A stretch of DNA of 64,000 bases from Candidatus Helarchaeota archaeon. GTDB lineage: Archaea > Asgardarchaeota > Lokiarchaeia > Helarchaeales > RDOG01. The notes under the pieces were generated by a model. The model was given only the letters and a program-made list of their open reading frames with translations. It had not been told where the DNA came from and did not search any database. The position numbers and the translations under genes are program-made. Positions within the stretch are counted from its first letter, which is position 1. Each line of letters starts with the position of its first letter. Of the stretch, positions 8,305 through 16,730 are shown piece by piece. The stretch spans positions 343,536 to 407,535 of the forward strand of contig JAHPZH010000001.1 of the NCBI GenBank assembly GCA_019058315.1. Direction: 5' to 3'.

Positions 8305-8817
8305 TTACTTTTTCTGCGCTTTTTTAACAGCTTCAAAAAAACCTTTCATCTCATCTATTAATTCCGCTCTTATCGATGTCGGTTTAGCTTTAATTTTTTC
8401 TTGAGGTGGTGTAGGTTTTAAAATAGATTTTCTAAAATCAGCAATTTCTGCTTCAGAAACAGGACCCGTTAGTTTTTGACTATCAATAGGTGGAACACTC
8501 GGTTTTAATTGTTTGGGCATTTCTACTGCTACTTTTGGAGCTTGAGGCGGTAATTCCACTGGTTTTTTGATAAGTGTTTTAAGTTCATCTATATTATTTT
8601 TTATTTGATTAATCATTGATTGGTGAAAAGAATAAATATCTATAATTGTATCAATTCCTCTTTCTAAACTTGTAATTCTTTTTTCTAACTCAATTTCACG
8701 TTGTTCCATCATTCCAAATGCATTAATTATCATTTTGAAAAAGTGATCAAACAAATTAGATACTTCTTCCACATTTCCCTTTTCTAAAGCGTCTGAAAGA
8801 AATTTTCCAAACTCCAT
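8305..8817 (-). CDS. Coiled-coil protein with proline-rich middle and WH2-like tail
   Basis: A 170-residue protein without membrane segment. Residues 1-35 are helical. About 36-85 form a coiled coil (REIELEKRITSLERGIDTII). Residues 86-145 are Pro/Lys-rich and probably unstructured. The C-terminal 22 residues (RAELIDEMKGFFEAVKK) are helical and recall an actin-binding WH2 motif, with R, LI, MK-G and VKK in the expected order. The length also recalls small coiled-coil subunits of actin-nucleation complexes, but I claim no homology. It sits downstream of the TPR and second Rag-like genes in the same direction, so it may be their partner. Confidence 0.6.
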   Translation of the reverse strand: MEFGKFLSDALEKGNVEEVSNLFDHFFKMIINAFGMMEQREIELEKRITSLERGIDTIIDIYSFHQSMINQIKNNIDELKTLIKKPVELPPQAPKVAVEMPKQLKPSVPPIDSQKLTGPVSEAEIADFRKSILKPTPPQEKIKAKPTSIRAELIDEMKGFFEAVKKAQKK

Positions 8818-8893
8818 TTTATTTCAACTTATATTAATCTATGAAAAATTATAAGATGGATCTCATAATTAAGAATTAGTACAAATACTATTC

Positions 8894-10261
8894 TTAACCG
8901 CTTATTTCCTCTAATTCTTTTACTTTATTTAAAAGTTCTAATGCTTCATTATTTTCGGGGTCAATTTTTAAAGCTTTATTTATAAAATCAATGGCTTTTT
9001 TATAATTTTCTAAATTAACATAAGAAACGCTCATTCCCAGCATAGCCTCAATATCTTCGTCGTCTAATTCAAGGACTTTTCGGTAATTTTTAATGGCTTC
9101 TTTAAATTCACCTTTTTCTTTTAATAAACATGCTTTGTTGTAGAAACTATCAATATCATATTCATTTAGTTCTATTACTTTGTCAAAAAATTTTATTGCT
9201 TCATCATTTTGATTTAATTGTTTTAGAACACAGGCTTTATTAAAATATGCTAAATGGTAAGAAGGATCGAGTTTGATCGCTTTATCAAATATTTCTAAAG
9301 CTTCTTCAAGCTTTAAGAGATCTTGAAGAATTAGGCCCTTATTATTTAAAGCATCCAAATAATCATTTTTCAATTCAATAGCTTTGTTATAACTCTCTAA
9401 AGCCTTTTCTTTTTGCTCAAGTCTACTTAAAATATTCCCTTTTAAGAACCACGCTCTATGGTTTTTTGGTTCATATTCCAATATTTTATCAAAACAAGCT
9501 AAAGCTTCATCAGTTCTATTTAATTCCTCAAAAATATTTGCTTCTGTGAATAAAGCTGCAATATAATTAGGTTCGTATTTTAATAATTTATTTAAACAGT
9601 CTAAGGCTTCTTTAAATCTCTCTAAATTATATAGAATTAAACCTTTTTTATATAATAGTGAGTAATTTTTAGGGTATTTTCTACTCAAGGTATCAAGAAT
9701 TTGAATAACTCTCTCCTGTTCGTTTAAGTAACAAAAAACGACTGTATCAAAAGCCATTATTAAATCTTCTTCAATTAGATCGGAAAGAAAGGCTTTTTTA
9801 TAATATTTCATTGCTTCATCTTTATTTCCCAATTCTTCTACTATAATTCCTTTAATGATTAATGCATAGTTTAATTCGGGAGTAAAAGATAGAATTTTAT
9901 TAAAGCATTCAAGAGCACCTTTGAAATGACGTAATAGGAAATAAGTTAATCCAACTTTGAACCAAGCTTCTTTATTTTCAGGATCTTTTTCCAAAACTAA
10001 TTTAAAATGATCTAATGCTCTCTTATATGCTCCTAATTCAAAGGCTACATTTCCTTTGACTAAATTATTATTTATATTACTTTCGTTTGATTGACCAAAT
10101 TCAATATCTCTAAATTGGAAATCTTTAATTGATGCCACTCCAAACTTAACAATTTCATCAAATGTGAGCGCTTTTCCTTGAGTTTCTCCCCAACCAATCT
10201 TTTTTTTCATTTTATATATTTCTTTGTCGTCTAAATATTTTCTTAGCAACTCATTTTTCAA
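8894..10261 (-). CDS. Tetratricopeptide repeat protein, 455 aa
   Basis: After a charged N-terminus of about 65 residues, the rest is roughly eleven TPRs of 34 residues, with motifs such as AWFKVGLTYFLLRHFKGALECFNK and LDPSYHLAYFNKACVL. Such arrays form superhelical scaffolds for protein binding. There is no signal peptide, so it is cytoplasmic. The gene is 122 bases downstream of the second Rag-like GTPase and 76 bases upstream of the coiled-coil gene, all on the minus strand, which suggests one transcript and a possible complex. Partner unknown. Confidence 0.9.
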   Translation of the reverse strand: MKNELLRKYLDDKEIYKMKKKIGWGETQGKALTFDEIVKFGVASIKDFQFRDIEFGQSNESNINNNLVKGNVAFELGAYKRALDHFKLVLEKDPENKEAWFKVGLTYFLLRHFKGALECFNKILSFTPELNYALIIKGIIVEELGNKDEAMKYYKKAFLSDLIEEDLIMAFDTVVFCYLNEQERVIQILDTLSRKYPKNYSLLYKKGLILYNLERFKEALDCLNKLLKYEPNYIAALFTEANIFEELNRTDEALACFDKILEYEPKNHRAWFLKGNILSRLEQKEKALESYNKAIELKNDYLDALNNKGLILQDLLKLEEALEIFDKAIKLDPSYHLAYFNKACVLKQLNQNDEAIKFFDKVIELNEYDIDSFYNKACLLKEKGEFKEAIKNYRKVLELDDEDIEAMLGMSVSYVNLENYKKAIDFINKALKIDPENNEALELLNKVKELEEISG

Positions 10262-10383
10262 AAATTTATCTATTGTAATCCACCTATTTCATTTCAAATT
10301 GATTTCTTATAGATAATTTTAATATAAAAAGTAAATTATTTGTGTAAATTGGTTATTTGCTAAAGTATTTTTGAAATACAAAA

Positions 10384-11316
10384 TTAATCTAACTTCAAAA
10401 CTGAAAGAATATCTGGCTTATATTTCTCGATAGCTTTTTCAATTCTTGCTAATGAATCCAAAGCCGAGATTGTAAATAATGAAACAGTCTTATGTAAATT
10501 GACAATACAAATCGAATTTTCTCCGACTCTATATACCGAAAAATCCGATCTATTATTTTGTAAGAATCCCTGTTTCTTAAATTCTTTTAGAAGTGGGGCT
10601 AAAAAGGGAGGTTCGACTAATTTTAAGCTGATATACTCTAAAAATTCTGCTTTTTCCATACTTAGATATTTTTCAAAATGAGATGCAATTTCAATGCCTT
10701 CATCTGAATTGAATAAAATTGAGACACTCCCATTAATTCTATCGGTGAGTTTTTGTAATAAATCTTGCAATGTAAGTAACCGACCCCCCATTACTTCTTC
10801 CATAAGGTCATCTAAAATTCTCTTAACCTTAAGCTTTGCAGAATTATTTTTTATTGATGTTGAAAAGTAATGTATCTTTATTTTTGGCTCCACTAATTCA
10901 TTTACAATTTTTTTAATCTCTTTTAATTCAACTTTCTTTTTATCGTTTTTATGTGCAAGAATAAAAATTTTAGCATTTGGAGAATATTCCTGTAAAGCAA
11001 TATAGTTTTTTGTAAATTCGGTAATTGATTTTCTAATCTTTCCTTTATCGGATGAGTCTATCACCCAAATCATAATAGTTACTTTATTGAAAACCTTTAT
11101 TCTAAATTGGTCAGTTCTATATTCCTTCAAAAATTGTACTTGTCCACCACAGTCAAATATACTTATATTAATCATTTGTCTGTAATTATACTGATGTGTT
11201 TCTAGGAATTGTGTCGGGGATAGGTTTTTTAGCTCTTGAAATGTTTTATTTTCAAAAACATTTTTTGCTATACTTGTTTTTCCAGCATTATCTAGTCCCA
11301 TCATAATTATTTTCAA
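10384..11316 (-). CDS. Rag/Gtr-type small GTPase with C-terminal roadblock-like domain (copy 2)
   Basis: A paralogue of the 7352-8272 gene with the same two-part build. P-loop GLDNAGKTS, switch I LSPTQFLETHQY, G3 FDCGGQ and G4 AHKND; HKxD rather than NKxD is a Rag/Gtr feature. The C-terminal half (about 190-310) has INGSVSILFNSDEGIEIAS and NSICIVNLHKTVSLFTI, matching a roadblock-like fold. No lipid-attachment Cys is seen at the end. The start ATG at 11316 is followed directly by the P-loop strand. It leads a minus-strand run with the TPR and coiled-coil genes. The two GTPases could pair as Rag heterodimers do. Confidence 0.86.
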   Translation of the reverse strand: MKIIMMGLDNAGKTSIAKNVFENKTFQELKNLSPTQFLETHQYNYRQMINISIFDCGGQVQFLKEYRTDQFRIKVFNKVTIMIWVIDSSDKGKIRKSITEFTKNYIALQEYSPNAKIFILAHKNDKKKVELKEIKKIVNELVEPKIKIHYFSTSIKNNSAKLKVKRILDDLMEEVMGGRLLTLQDLLQKLTDRINGSVSILFNSDEGIEIASHFEKYLSMEKAEFLEYISLKLVEPPFLAPLLKEFKKQGFLQNNRSDFSVYRVGENSICIVNLHKTVSLFTISALDSLARIEKAIEKYKPDILSVLKLD

Positions 11317-11669
11317 TTTTATTCATTCCTAATTTAGAATTTCATAATTTTAGGATTTTTGATTAATCCATACTTTTTTTAATATTTATTGAAATATTTT
11401 GTAAATATTTTTAATTTTTTTATTTAGGCAAATTTTCAAATTTTAATTTTGTCTGGACAAAAATAATTAATGCACTAACAAATTAAATAAAAATTTATCC
11501 TTTGTTTTTTGTCAATAGTTAATAATTAATTTGAATATTCATTTCGACAGAAAAAGGGAATGTTTTTATTGCCAATTTTCTCATCCTTAACCATAAGAAG
11601 TTAAGAATTTTGCTTAACAAATCATTTATACAAAAAAGTATCGAAATAAATAGTCAAGGTTAATTTCCT
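11317..11669. promoter_or_regulatory. Divergent intergenic region with TATA box and small palindrome
   Basis: This 353-base AT-rich gap separates the second Rag-like GTPase from the plus-strand gene at 11670. TTTATACA at 11625-11632 is a good TATA candidate for that gene and would give a leader of only about 15 bases. At 11447-11462, TTTTGTC and GACAAAA form a 7-bp inverted repeat with a 2-base centre, a possible operator. No reading frame or RNA gene is evident. Confidence 0.4.
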
Positions 11670-12089
11670 ATGGAAGAAATTCTCTCATTAAAGTTTTTAG
11701 GAATCGGATCAAAGGCAATCAGTACACGTACCACGAAAGACGAGGGGATAATTCATGGTATATTATTACAAAATGATAATAAGGAATTAGCCGTTTTTAT
11801 ATCTGTTATTAGCTTTAAACAAAATAAAGATAAAAAGGGGAAAAATTTAGGAGTTATTGGTGGTTTTACTTTAGAAGATCTAAAAGAACACCTAGAGAAA
11901 CTAAAAAAAGAGACATGGGTTCCACTGGGTCTTATAAAGATCGATCTTGGGGAGAGAGCTGTAAAAAATTTTCTAAAAGATGGGAAAAAACCATTTACTC
12001 TAATCAATTTAATAAAAGATGTAGAGAATGGAAAATTAAATTATATGAAAAGAAGTTTGGATAAAAATTATCAATCTTATATCATGTAA
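11670..12089 (+). CDS. Hypothetical protein, 139 aa
   Basis: A soluble, charged protein with no signal peptide or cysteine motif. The first half is predicted beta-rich (GIIHGILLQNDNKELAVFIS, LGVIGGFTL) and the second helical (LEDLKEHLEKLKKE). I do not recognise the family. The ATG at 11670 lies close behind a TATA box, so the transcript has a very short leader. It runs in the same direction as the membrane acyltransferase-like gene 50 bases downstream; a shared transcript is possible. Confidence 0.65.
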   Translation: MEEILSLKFLGIGSKAISTRTTKDEGIIHGILLQNDNKELAVFISVISFKQNKDKKGKNLGVIGGFTLEDLKEHLEKLKKETWVPLGLIKIDLGERAVKNFLKDGKKPFTLINLIKDVENGKLNYMKRSLDKNYQSYIM

Positions 12090-12139
12090 TTTAAATTCAA
12101 AAGAAAAACTCAAAAATAAAATTTATTTCTTTAATTATA

Positions 12140-13306
12140 ATGACCGCTGAAATTGAAAAAGAAAAAAGAATCCCCAGATTCAGTTCGATTGATGTATATC
12201 GGGGATATTTAATTGCACTAATGGTGATTCACCATTATGGTGAGTGGGTATACCATCCTCTTAATGGAAATTTTTTATTAATCTCCCTCGATCTTATATT
12301 TATTCAGCTAGGATTATGGCCGGTCTTTAATGCTTTATGTATTAAGCAGAATATCTTTTTAAAAATTCAATATATTTTTAGTTATTTGGGTACTTATCCT
12401 TTCATCATAATTGTAGGTATGGCTTTAGTCCTTTCTACCGAAATAAGGAAACAAAGAGGGTATACTGAACATGAAATTACCAACCATACTATGAAACGTG
12501 TTCTCTGGATTCTTCTTTTTCATATAATTTTAGGTCAAATTGTTTTGGGACCTGGAACTTTATGGTGGTCTGGAGTTTTATCTATAGTAGCCTTTAATAT
12601 ATTCGCTGGCTATTTTTTCCAACGATTGCCTAATAAAATTAATGCCCCTATTGCTGTTTTTATTTTTATTGTATCACCTATAATTAAAGATTTTTTAAAT
12701 ATCCCTAATGTTGGTTATTATGTCGATCCTGACCCTGGAATCCTTGGAGGACTCAGATTCATCGCATATAATATGCTTCCACATTTTTTACCTGTTCTCT
12801 CTTTTACTATAATGGGAATTATACTTGGAAAATTAATAGTAGAGTTTTATAGAAAAGGGAAATTACAAAATTTAACATATATTCTGCTAATTAGTGGAAG
12901 TGTTTTTTGGGTCATGGGGGCTTTAATGGACCCATTTGCTCCCTATTTTGGATACATGTATATTTTAGTTCCTCTTGAAATTTATGAAATGTTTTATGCT
13001 CTTGGACTTTGGTGTATAAGTTTTGGTATCCTTTTCTGGATAATTGAAGTGAAAAGGAAAAAATGGAGAGCTTTCAAATTCTTTGAATTATGTGGCGTTT
13101 CAACTTTATCTTTATATTTTTTCCATCATTTTTTAGGTTTAAACTATTGGATGTATTATAATCATCCATTAATGAATTTTATGTCTACTTTCTCATATTT
13201 CGAAATTTGGGTAGCACTTTGGTCATTTCTATGGATTTATCTTACCCTTTGGTCAAAAGTAAAATATAAGTACAGTCTAGAGTGGTTTATAAGAAAATAT
13301 AGTTGA
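12140..13306 (+). CDS. Multi-span membrane protein, heparan-glucosaminide acetyltransferase (HGSNAT)-like
   Basis: A 388-residue protein with about ten hydrophobic spans. The opening RFSSIDVYRGYLIALMVIHHYGEW matches the start of the DUF1624/HGSNAT-like and DUF418 membrane acyltransferases, where SIDxxRG and a following His are conserved. The closing STLSLYFFHHFLGLNYW also fits. Such proteins move acyl groups across the membrane to sugars or other acceptors; the substrate here is unknown. Its TGA overlaps a TTG in the next frame, and the next gene's ATG follows 12 bases later behind GAGAGG, so the two are probably co-translated. Confidence 0.7.
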   Translation: MTAEIEKEKRIPRFSSIDVYRGYLIALMVIHHYGEWVYHPLNGNFLLISLDLIFIQLGLWPVFNALCIKQNIFLKIQYIFSYLGTYPFIIIVGMALVLSTEIRKQRGYTEHEITNHTMKRVLWILLFHIILGQIVLGPGTLWWSGVLSIVAFNIFAGYFFQRLPNKINAPIAVFIFIVSPIIKDFLNIPNVGYYVDPDPGILGGLRFIAYNMLPHFLPVLSFTIMGIILGKLIVEFYRKGKLQNLTYILLISGSVFWVMGALMDPFAPYFGYMYILVPLEIYEMFYALGLWCISFGILFWIIEVKRKKWRAFKFFELCGVSTLSLYFFHHFLGLNYWMYYNHPLMNFMSTFSYFEIWVALWSFLWIYLTLWSKVKYKYSLEWFIRKYS

Positions 13307-13317
13307 GAGGAAATTCA

Positions 13318-13779
13318 ATGGTCAATTTATTAAAAGAATTCTTTCTAACTTTTTTCACATCAAGTATGACGTCAATTAAAGAAGAACTGGGTTTGGCAAG
13401 AGGAATGAATATTGCTGAAGCTCTCTGGAAAAGATTAGCAGAAGATATCTTTCCCATTGTCAACAAAGAAATACAAACTGAAGGGGATGAATTGACTAGT
13501 ACAGTCAAATTTTTAGAAAAGGTTTTTACTGACCTTTTACAGTTTGAAAACGTCGAGTCTCGTGTTGGTGATAATTCTGCATCCCTTAAACTAAATGATT
13601 GTCCATTTTGGAATCAAATAAAAGAAAAAAAGTTACCACCTGCAGCTCATAATCTATGTTCTGCGTTTATTGAAACCCTTGCTAGATTAAAGAGCCCTGG
13701 ACTAATTTTTGACAAAATTGGGTGTAGAAGTATGGCACAAGGCGGGAAATATTGCGAATTTGTATGGAAAATGTTTTAA
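13318..13779 (+). CDS. V4R-like small-molecule-binding domain protein
   Basis: The frame is open from a TTG at 13303, but the ATG at 13318 has GAGAGG at ideal spacing and is the likely start, giving 153 residues. The C-terminal half has CPFWNQIKEKKLPPA and then GCRSMAQGGKYCEFVWKM, the Cys-rich pattern near the end of V4R (4-vinyl reductase) and related regulatory domains. The N-terminal half is helical. It may be a ligand or metal sensor. Tight coupling to the upstream membrane gene suggests a linked role. The family call is tentative. Confidence 0.55.
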   Translation: MVNLLKEFFLTFFTSSMTSIKEELGLARGMNIAEALWKRLAEDIFPIVNKEIQTEGDELTSTVKFLEKVFTDLLQFENVESRVGDNSASLKLNDCPFWNQIKEKKLPPAAHNLCSAFIETLARLKSPGLIFDKIGCRSMAQGGKYCEFVWKMF

Positions 13780-13868
13780 AGTCACTAAAAGATTTAATAT
13801 ATTAGAAACTATCATATCTCTTTCATAGCAAAAAATATTCTACTATATTTTAATTATTTCATTAAAAA

Positions 13869-14282
13869 TTAATCAAGAAAGGTTGTATTCTTTCCAAACT
13901 TTAAGGCTTGATCGGTAAAAAAGTAAATTAATAAAAATTCAATAACATGATTCAAGTCCCTACCAAATTTTCTATGTTTTTCACTTGCTCGAATACTATA
14001 AACCAGTTTTATGGTCTTGTCATATATTTCATCAGTCATTTCAATATGAATAATCATTTTTTCATCATTATTATCAAGTAATTTAAGTTCTTGATACATA
14101 TTTTCAAGTTCATCATTCTGTATTCTTTCTAGATCATCAAAAGAAAAATAATCAAGTAAAAATTTTATAATTTCATTCATATTTTTTCCAAATTTCTTGT
14201 ATTTTTTATTTGCCCGTAGTTTTCTTTGAAGTTCTACGAGTTTATTGTATGAAATTTCTTTTAAAGGAATTTGTTTTTTCAA
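13869..14282 (-). CDS. Tandem ribbon-helix-helix-like protein, 137 aa
   Basis: Two copies of one pattern are fused. Residues about 5-50 (strand KEIS, helix YNKLVELQRKLRA, basic loop KKYKKFGKNM, helix NEIIKFLLDYF) match residues about 78-130 (HIEMTDEIYDKTIKLVYSIRA, EKHRKFGRDL, NHVIEFLLIYFF). Strand-helix-helix with N-E/H-x-I-x-F-L-L in the second helix resembles the ribbon-helix-helix DNA-binding fold, with an insert of about ten basic residues between helices. RHH proteins normally dimerise; the fusion could be a one-chain dimer. DNA-binding is inferred. The start is ATG at 14282. Confidence 0.6.
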   Translation of the reverse strand: MKKQIPLKEISYNKLVELQRKLRANKKYKKFGKNMNEIIKFLLDYFSFDDLERIQNDELENMYQELKLLDNNDEKMIIHIEMTDEIYDKTIKLVYSIRASEKHRKFGRDLNHVIEFLLIYFFTDQALKFGKNTTFLD

Positions 14283-14528
14283 TATCTTTCAGTTTTTTAA
14301 AATTTGAATTTATTTATTTTTTAAATTTTTAATTTTTTAGATATTTTAATTTTTTCAACTTTATAATTAATCAAAAATGTTTTGAGAGCCATAATTATAG
14401 CTATTTTTTGTTGTATGCTTATTAAATGATATTATTTTATTATATCAAACAAATATTGCTTGAATAAACTAGAATATTTGACTATTTTCCAATTATTGGA
14501 AACAAATCTATAAACTAACAAGAATAGA

Positions 14529-16130
14529 CTAAAATCCTACAGCTTGACCATCTTTTCTGTGATCCGAAGCTGCTATATATCCATCCTTAAGTTTATATAT
14601 TATTTGTGCTCCACCAAAAATAACACTACCTTGTGATATAATTTGATGACCTCGTCGTTTTAGTTCTTTTATTACTTCTGGTTTAAATCCTTCTTCAACA
14701 CTTACTGAAAGCCCTTTATGAACTTGCCAACGTGGAGCGTCAGATGCTGCTTGAGGGTTTTGATTATAATCAAATATCCGGACAATCATTTGGATATGTC
14801 CTTGAGGTTGCATTGGGCCACCCATAACACCAAAACTCATCAAAGGTCTATTATTTTTAGTAATAAATGCTGGTATAATAGTATGAAATGGTCTTTTATT
14901 AGGACCAACTCGATTTGGATGTCCCTCTTCTAAAGTGAAACCAGTTCCGCGATTTTGAAAGCTTATACCTGTGCCAGGTACTACAATACCTGACCCGAAA
15001 AACATGTAATTTGATTGGATATAAGAAACCATCATACCATCGGCATCTGCAGTAGTTAGATAGACAGTATCCCCCATTTTTGGGGTTCCATATTTAAAAT
15101 CTTTAGCTTTATTAAGCTCAATTAGTTTTGCTCGTTCGGCTAGATATTCTGGATTGAGTAAATTTAAATAATCAAATTCCATTGTTGATGGATCTGATAC
15201 ATATCTATGAACATCTGAAAATGCAAGTTTCATAGCTTCAAGCTGGATATGCAGTGAATCTGCCGAATCTACATTATAATCATTTAGATTCCAATGCTTT
15301 AGAATTCCTAATGCTATTAATGCAGCAATTCCTTGACCATTTGGCGGTATTTCATGTAATACAATATCTTTGTATTCAATTGATATGGGTTTTACCCAAT
15401 CTGCTTTATTATTGTTGAGATCTTCAAGAGTTATTAAACCACCACTTCCTCTTGCAAATTCTGCAATTTTATTTGCTAATTTTCCTTGATAAAAAGCTTC
15501 TCCATTTGTTTCAGATATTAATTTTAATGTTTGAGCTTGGTCTGGATTTGAAAATAAATCACCCGCTTTTGGTGCTTTTCCTCCTGGTAGGAAACAATTT
15601 ATGAAATCTGGAAATTTTTTAAATAAACTCTTTGCAAATCCCCAAGATTGCGCCGTTATTGGTGAAACTAAATAACCATGTTTTGCGTACTCAATTGCAG
15701 GTTTGAATAATTCTTTAAATGGTAGTTTCCCAAAACGTTTTGATAATTCCACCCAGGCAGAGACAGCTCCCGGTATCGTCACAGTGTCCCAACCAACAAG
15801 TGGCATTCTTTTATATTTTGAAAAATATTCTGGAGTCCACGCCTTTGGAGATCTGCCAGAGGCATTTAAACCATTTAATTTTTTGCCATCCCAGACTATG
15901 GCAAAAGCATCACTTCCTATTCCATTCATCGTAGGTTCAACAACTGTCAAAGCTATAGCACATGCAATTGCTGCATCGACTGCATTCCCTCCCTTTAATA
16001 ACATCCGAAGTCCCGCTTGTGATGCTAGAGGCTGGGAAGTTGATACAATATTTTTTGCTAAAATTGGCATTCTTTGAGAAGGATATGGGAATTTCCATTT
16101 AAAATTAGCATTAATATCTTTTTTAATCAT
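14529..16130 (-). CDS. ggt: Gamma-glutamyltransferase family protein
   Basis: A 533-residue Ntn-hydrolase of the GGT family, which cleaves gamma-glutamyl amides such as glutathione and transfers or hydrolyses the glutamyl group. Seen are the N-terminal SQPLASQAGLRMLLKGGNAVDAA core, EPTMNGIGSDAFAIVWDG, and the autocleavage site GDTVYLTTADADG with Thr355 as the expected nucleophile. GVMGGPMQPQGH and DAPRW follow as usual. No signal peptide is present, so unlike the secreted enzymes of enteric bacteria this form is probably cytoplasmic, as in the YwrD-type subgroup. The true substrate is uncertain, since glutathione is not expected in an anaerobic archaeon. Confidence 0.92.
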   Translation of the reverse strand: MIKKDINANFKWKFPYPSQRMPILAKNIVSTSQPLASQAGLRMLLKGGNAVDAAIACAIALTVVEPTMNGIGSDAFAIVWDGKKLNGLNASGRSPKAWTPEYFSKYKRMPLVGWDTVTIPGAVSAWVELSKRFGKLPFKELFKPAIEYAKHGYLVSPITAQSWGFAKSLFKKFPDFINCFLPGGKAPKAGDLFSNPDQAQTLKLISETNGEAFYQGKLANKIAEFARGSGGLITLEDLNNNKADWVKPISIEYKDIVLHEIPPNGQGIAALIALGILKHWNLNDYNVDSADSLHIQLEAMKLAFSDVHRYVSDPSTMEFDYLNLLNPEYLAERAKLIELNKAKDFKYGTPKMGDTVYLTTADADGMMVSYIQSNYMFFGSGIVVPGTGISFQNRGTGFTLEEGHPNRVGPNKRPFHTIIPAFITKNNRPLMSFGVMGGPMQPQGHIQMIVRIFDYNQNPQAASDAPRWQVHKGLSVSVEEGFKPEVIKELKRRGHQIISQGSVIFGGAQIIYKLKDGYIAASDHRKDGQAVGF

Positions 16131-16163
16131 ATTTAAGACCTATAAAAAAAAGTCTGTAATTTC

Positions 16164-16709
16164 TTAAAGGAATTTAGATATTCGAATATATTCTATTATT
16201 AAATTATTAAAAGCTTCATCAATGCCTTGATTCTCTTTAGCAGAAGTTTCAACATATAGGGAATCCAATTTTTCAGATAATTTTATCCCATCGTCCATAG
16301 TAACGACCCTCCTGTCCCGTAGATCGATTTTATTTCCAATAATCATGCATGGTGTAATTTCTTTTGATTTTCCCGCTTCAACAACATCAAATATAGTTTT
16401 ATACCAACCCTCAACATTGTCAAATGATTCTTTTCTAGTTACATCATAAACGATTATGATAAGATCAGCACCTCTGGCATAGTCTTTTGCTAGATCTCGA
16501 TAAAGAATTTGACCAGCTAAATCCCAGATAGAAAGATCAACAAAATGCCCTTCCTTATCCTTATAGGATTTTTGAATACACTCAACACCAACAGTAGCTC
16601 CGTAATCAAGAGAGAATCCTTGTCCCAAAAACCTCTTCACTAAACTTGTCTTCCCTACCGCGTAATCTCCTGCTGTTATTAGTTTCAGCCTGTAACGCTT
16701 TAAGGACAA
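16164..16709 (-). CDS. Ras/Rab-type small GTPase
   Basis: All five G motifs are present: G1 GDYAVGKTS, G2 Thr in ATVGVE, G3 WDLAGQ, G4 NKID and G5 TSAKE. LSIWDLAGQ and YDVTRKESFDNVEGW are Rab-like. At 181 residues it ends shortly after the last helix and has no C-terminal Cys, so it lacks a prenylation tail of the eukaryotic kind. The start is TTG at 16709 behind GGAGAGA. It lies 21 bases downstream of the E1 beta gene in the same direction and is probably co-transcribed with a 2-oxoacid dehydrogenase, an odd partnership for a GTPase. Confidence 0.93.
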   Translation of the reverse strand: MSLKRYRLKLITAGDYAVGKTSLVKRFLGQGFSLDYGATVGVECIQKSYKDKEGHFVDLSIWDLAGQILYRDLAKDYARGADLIIIVYDVTRKESFDNVEGWYKTIFDVVEAGKSKEITPCMIIGNKIDLRDRRVVTMDDGIKLSEKLDSLYVETSAKENQGIDEAFNNLIIEYIRISKFL

Positions 16710-16730
16710 CTGAAGTCTCTCCTAATTTCC

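Noticed and set aside
14283..14528. Promoter or regulatory element in the gap between the tandem RHH-like gene and ggt
   Set aside because: Only runs of A and T were seen; no inverted repeat or TATA box stood out above background.
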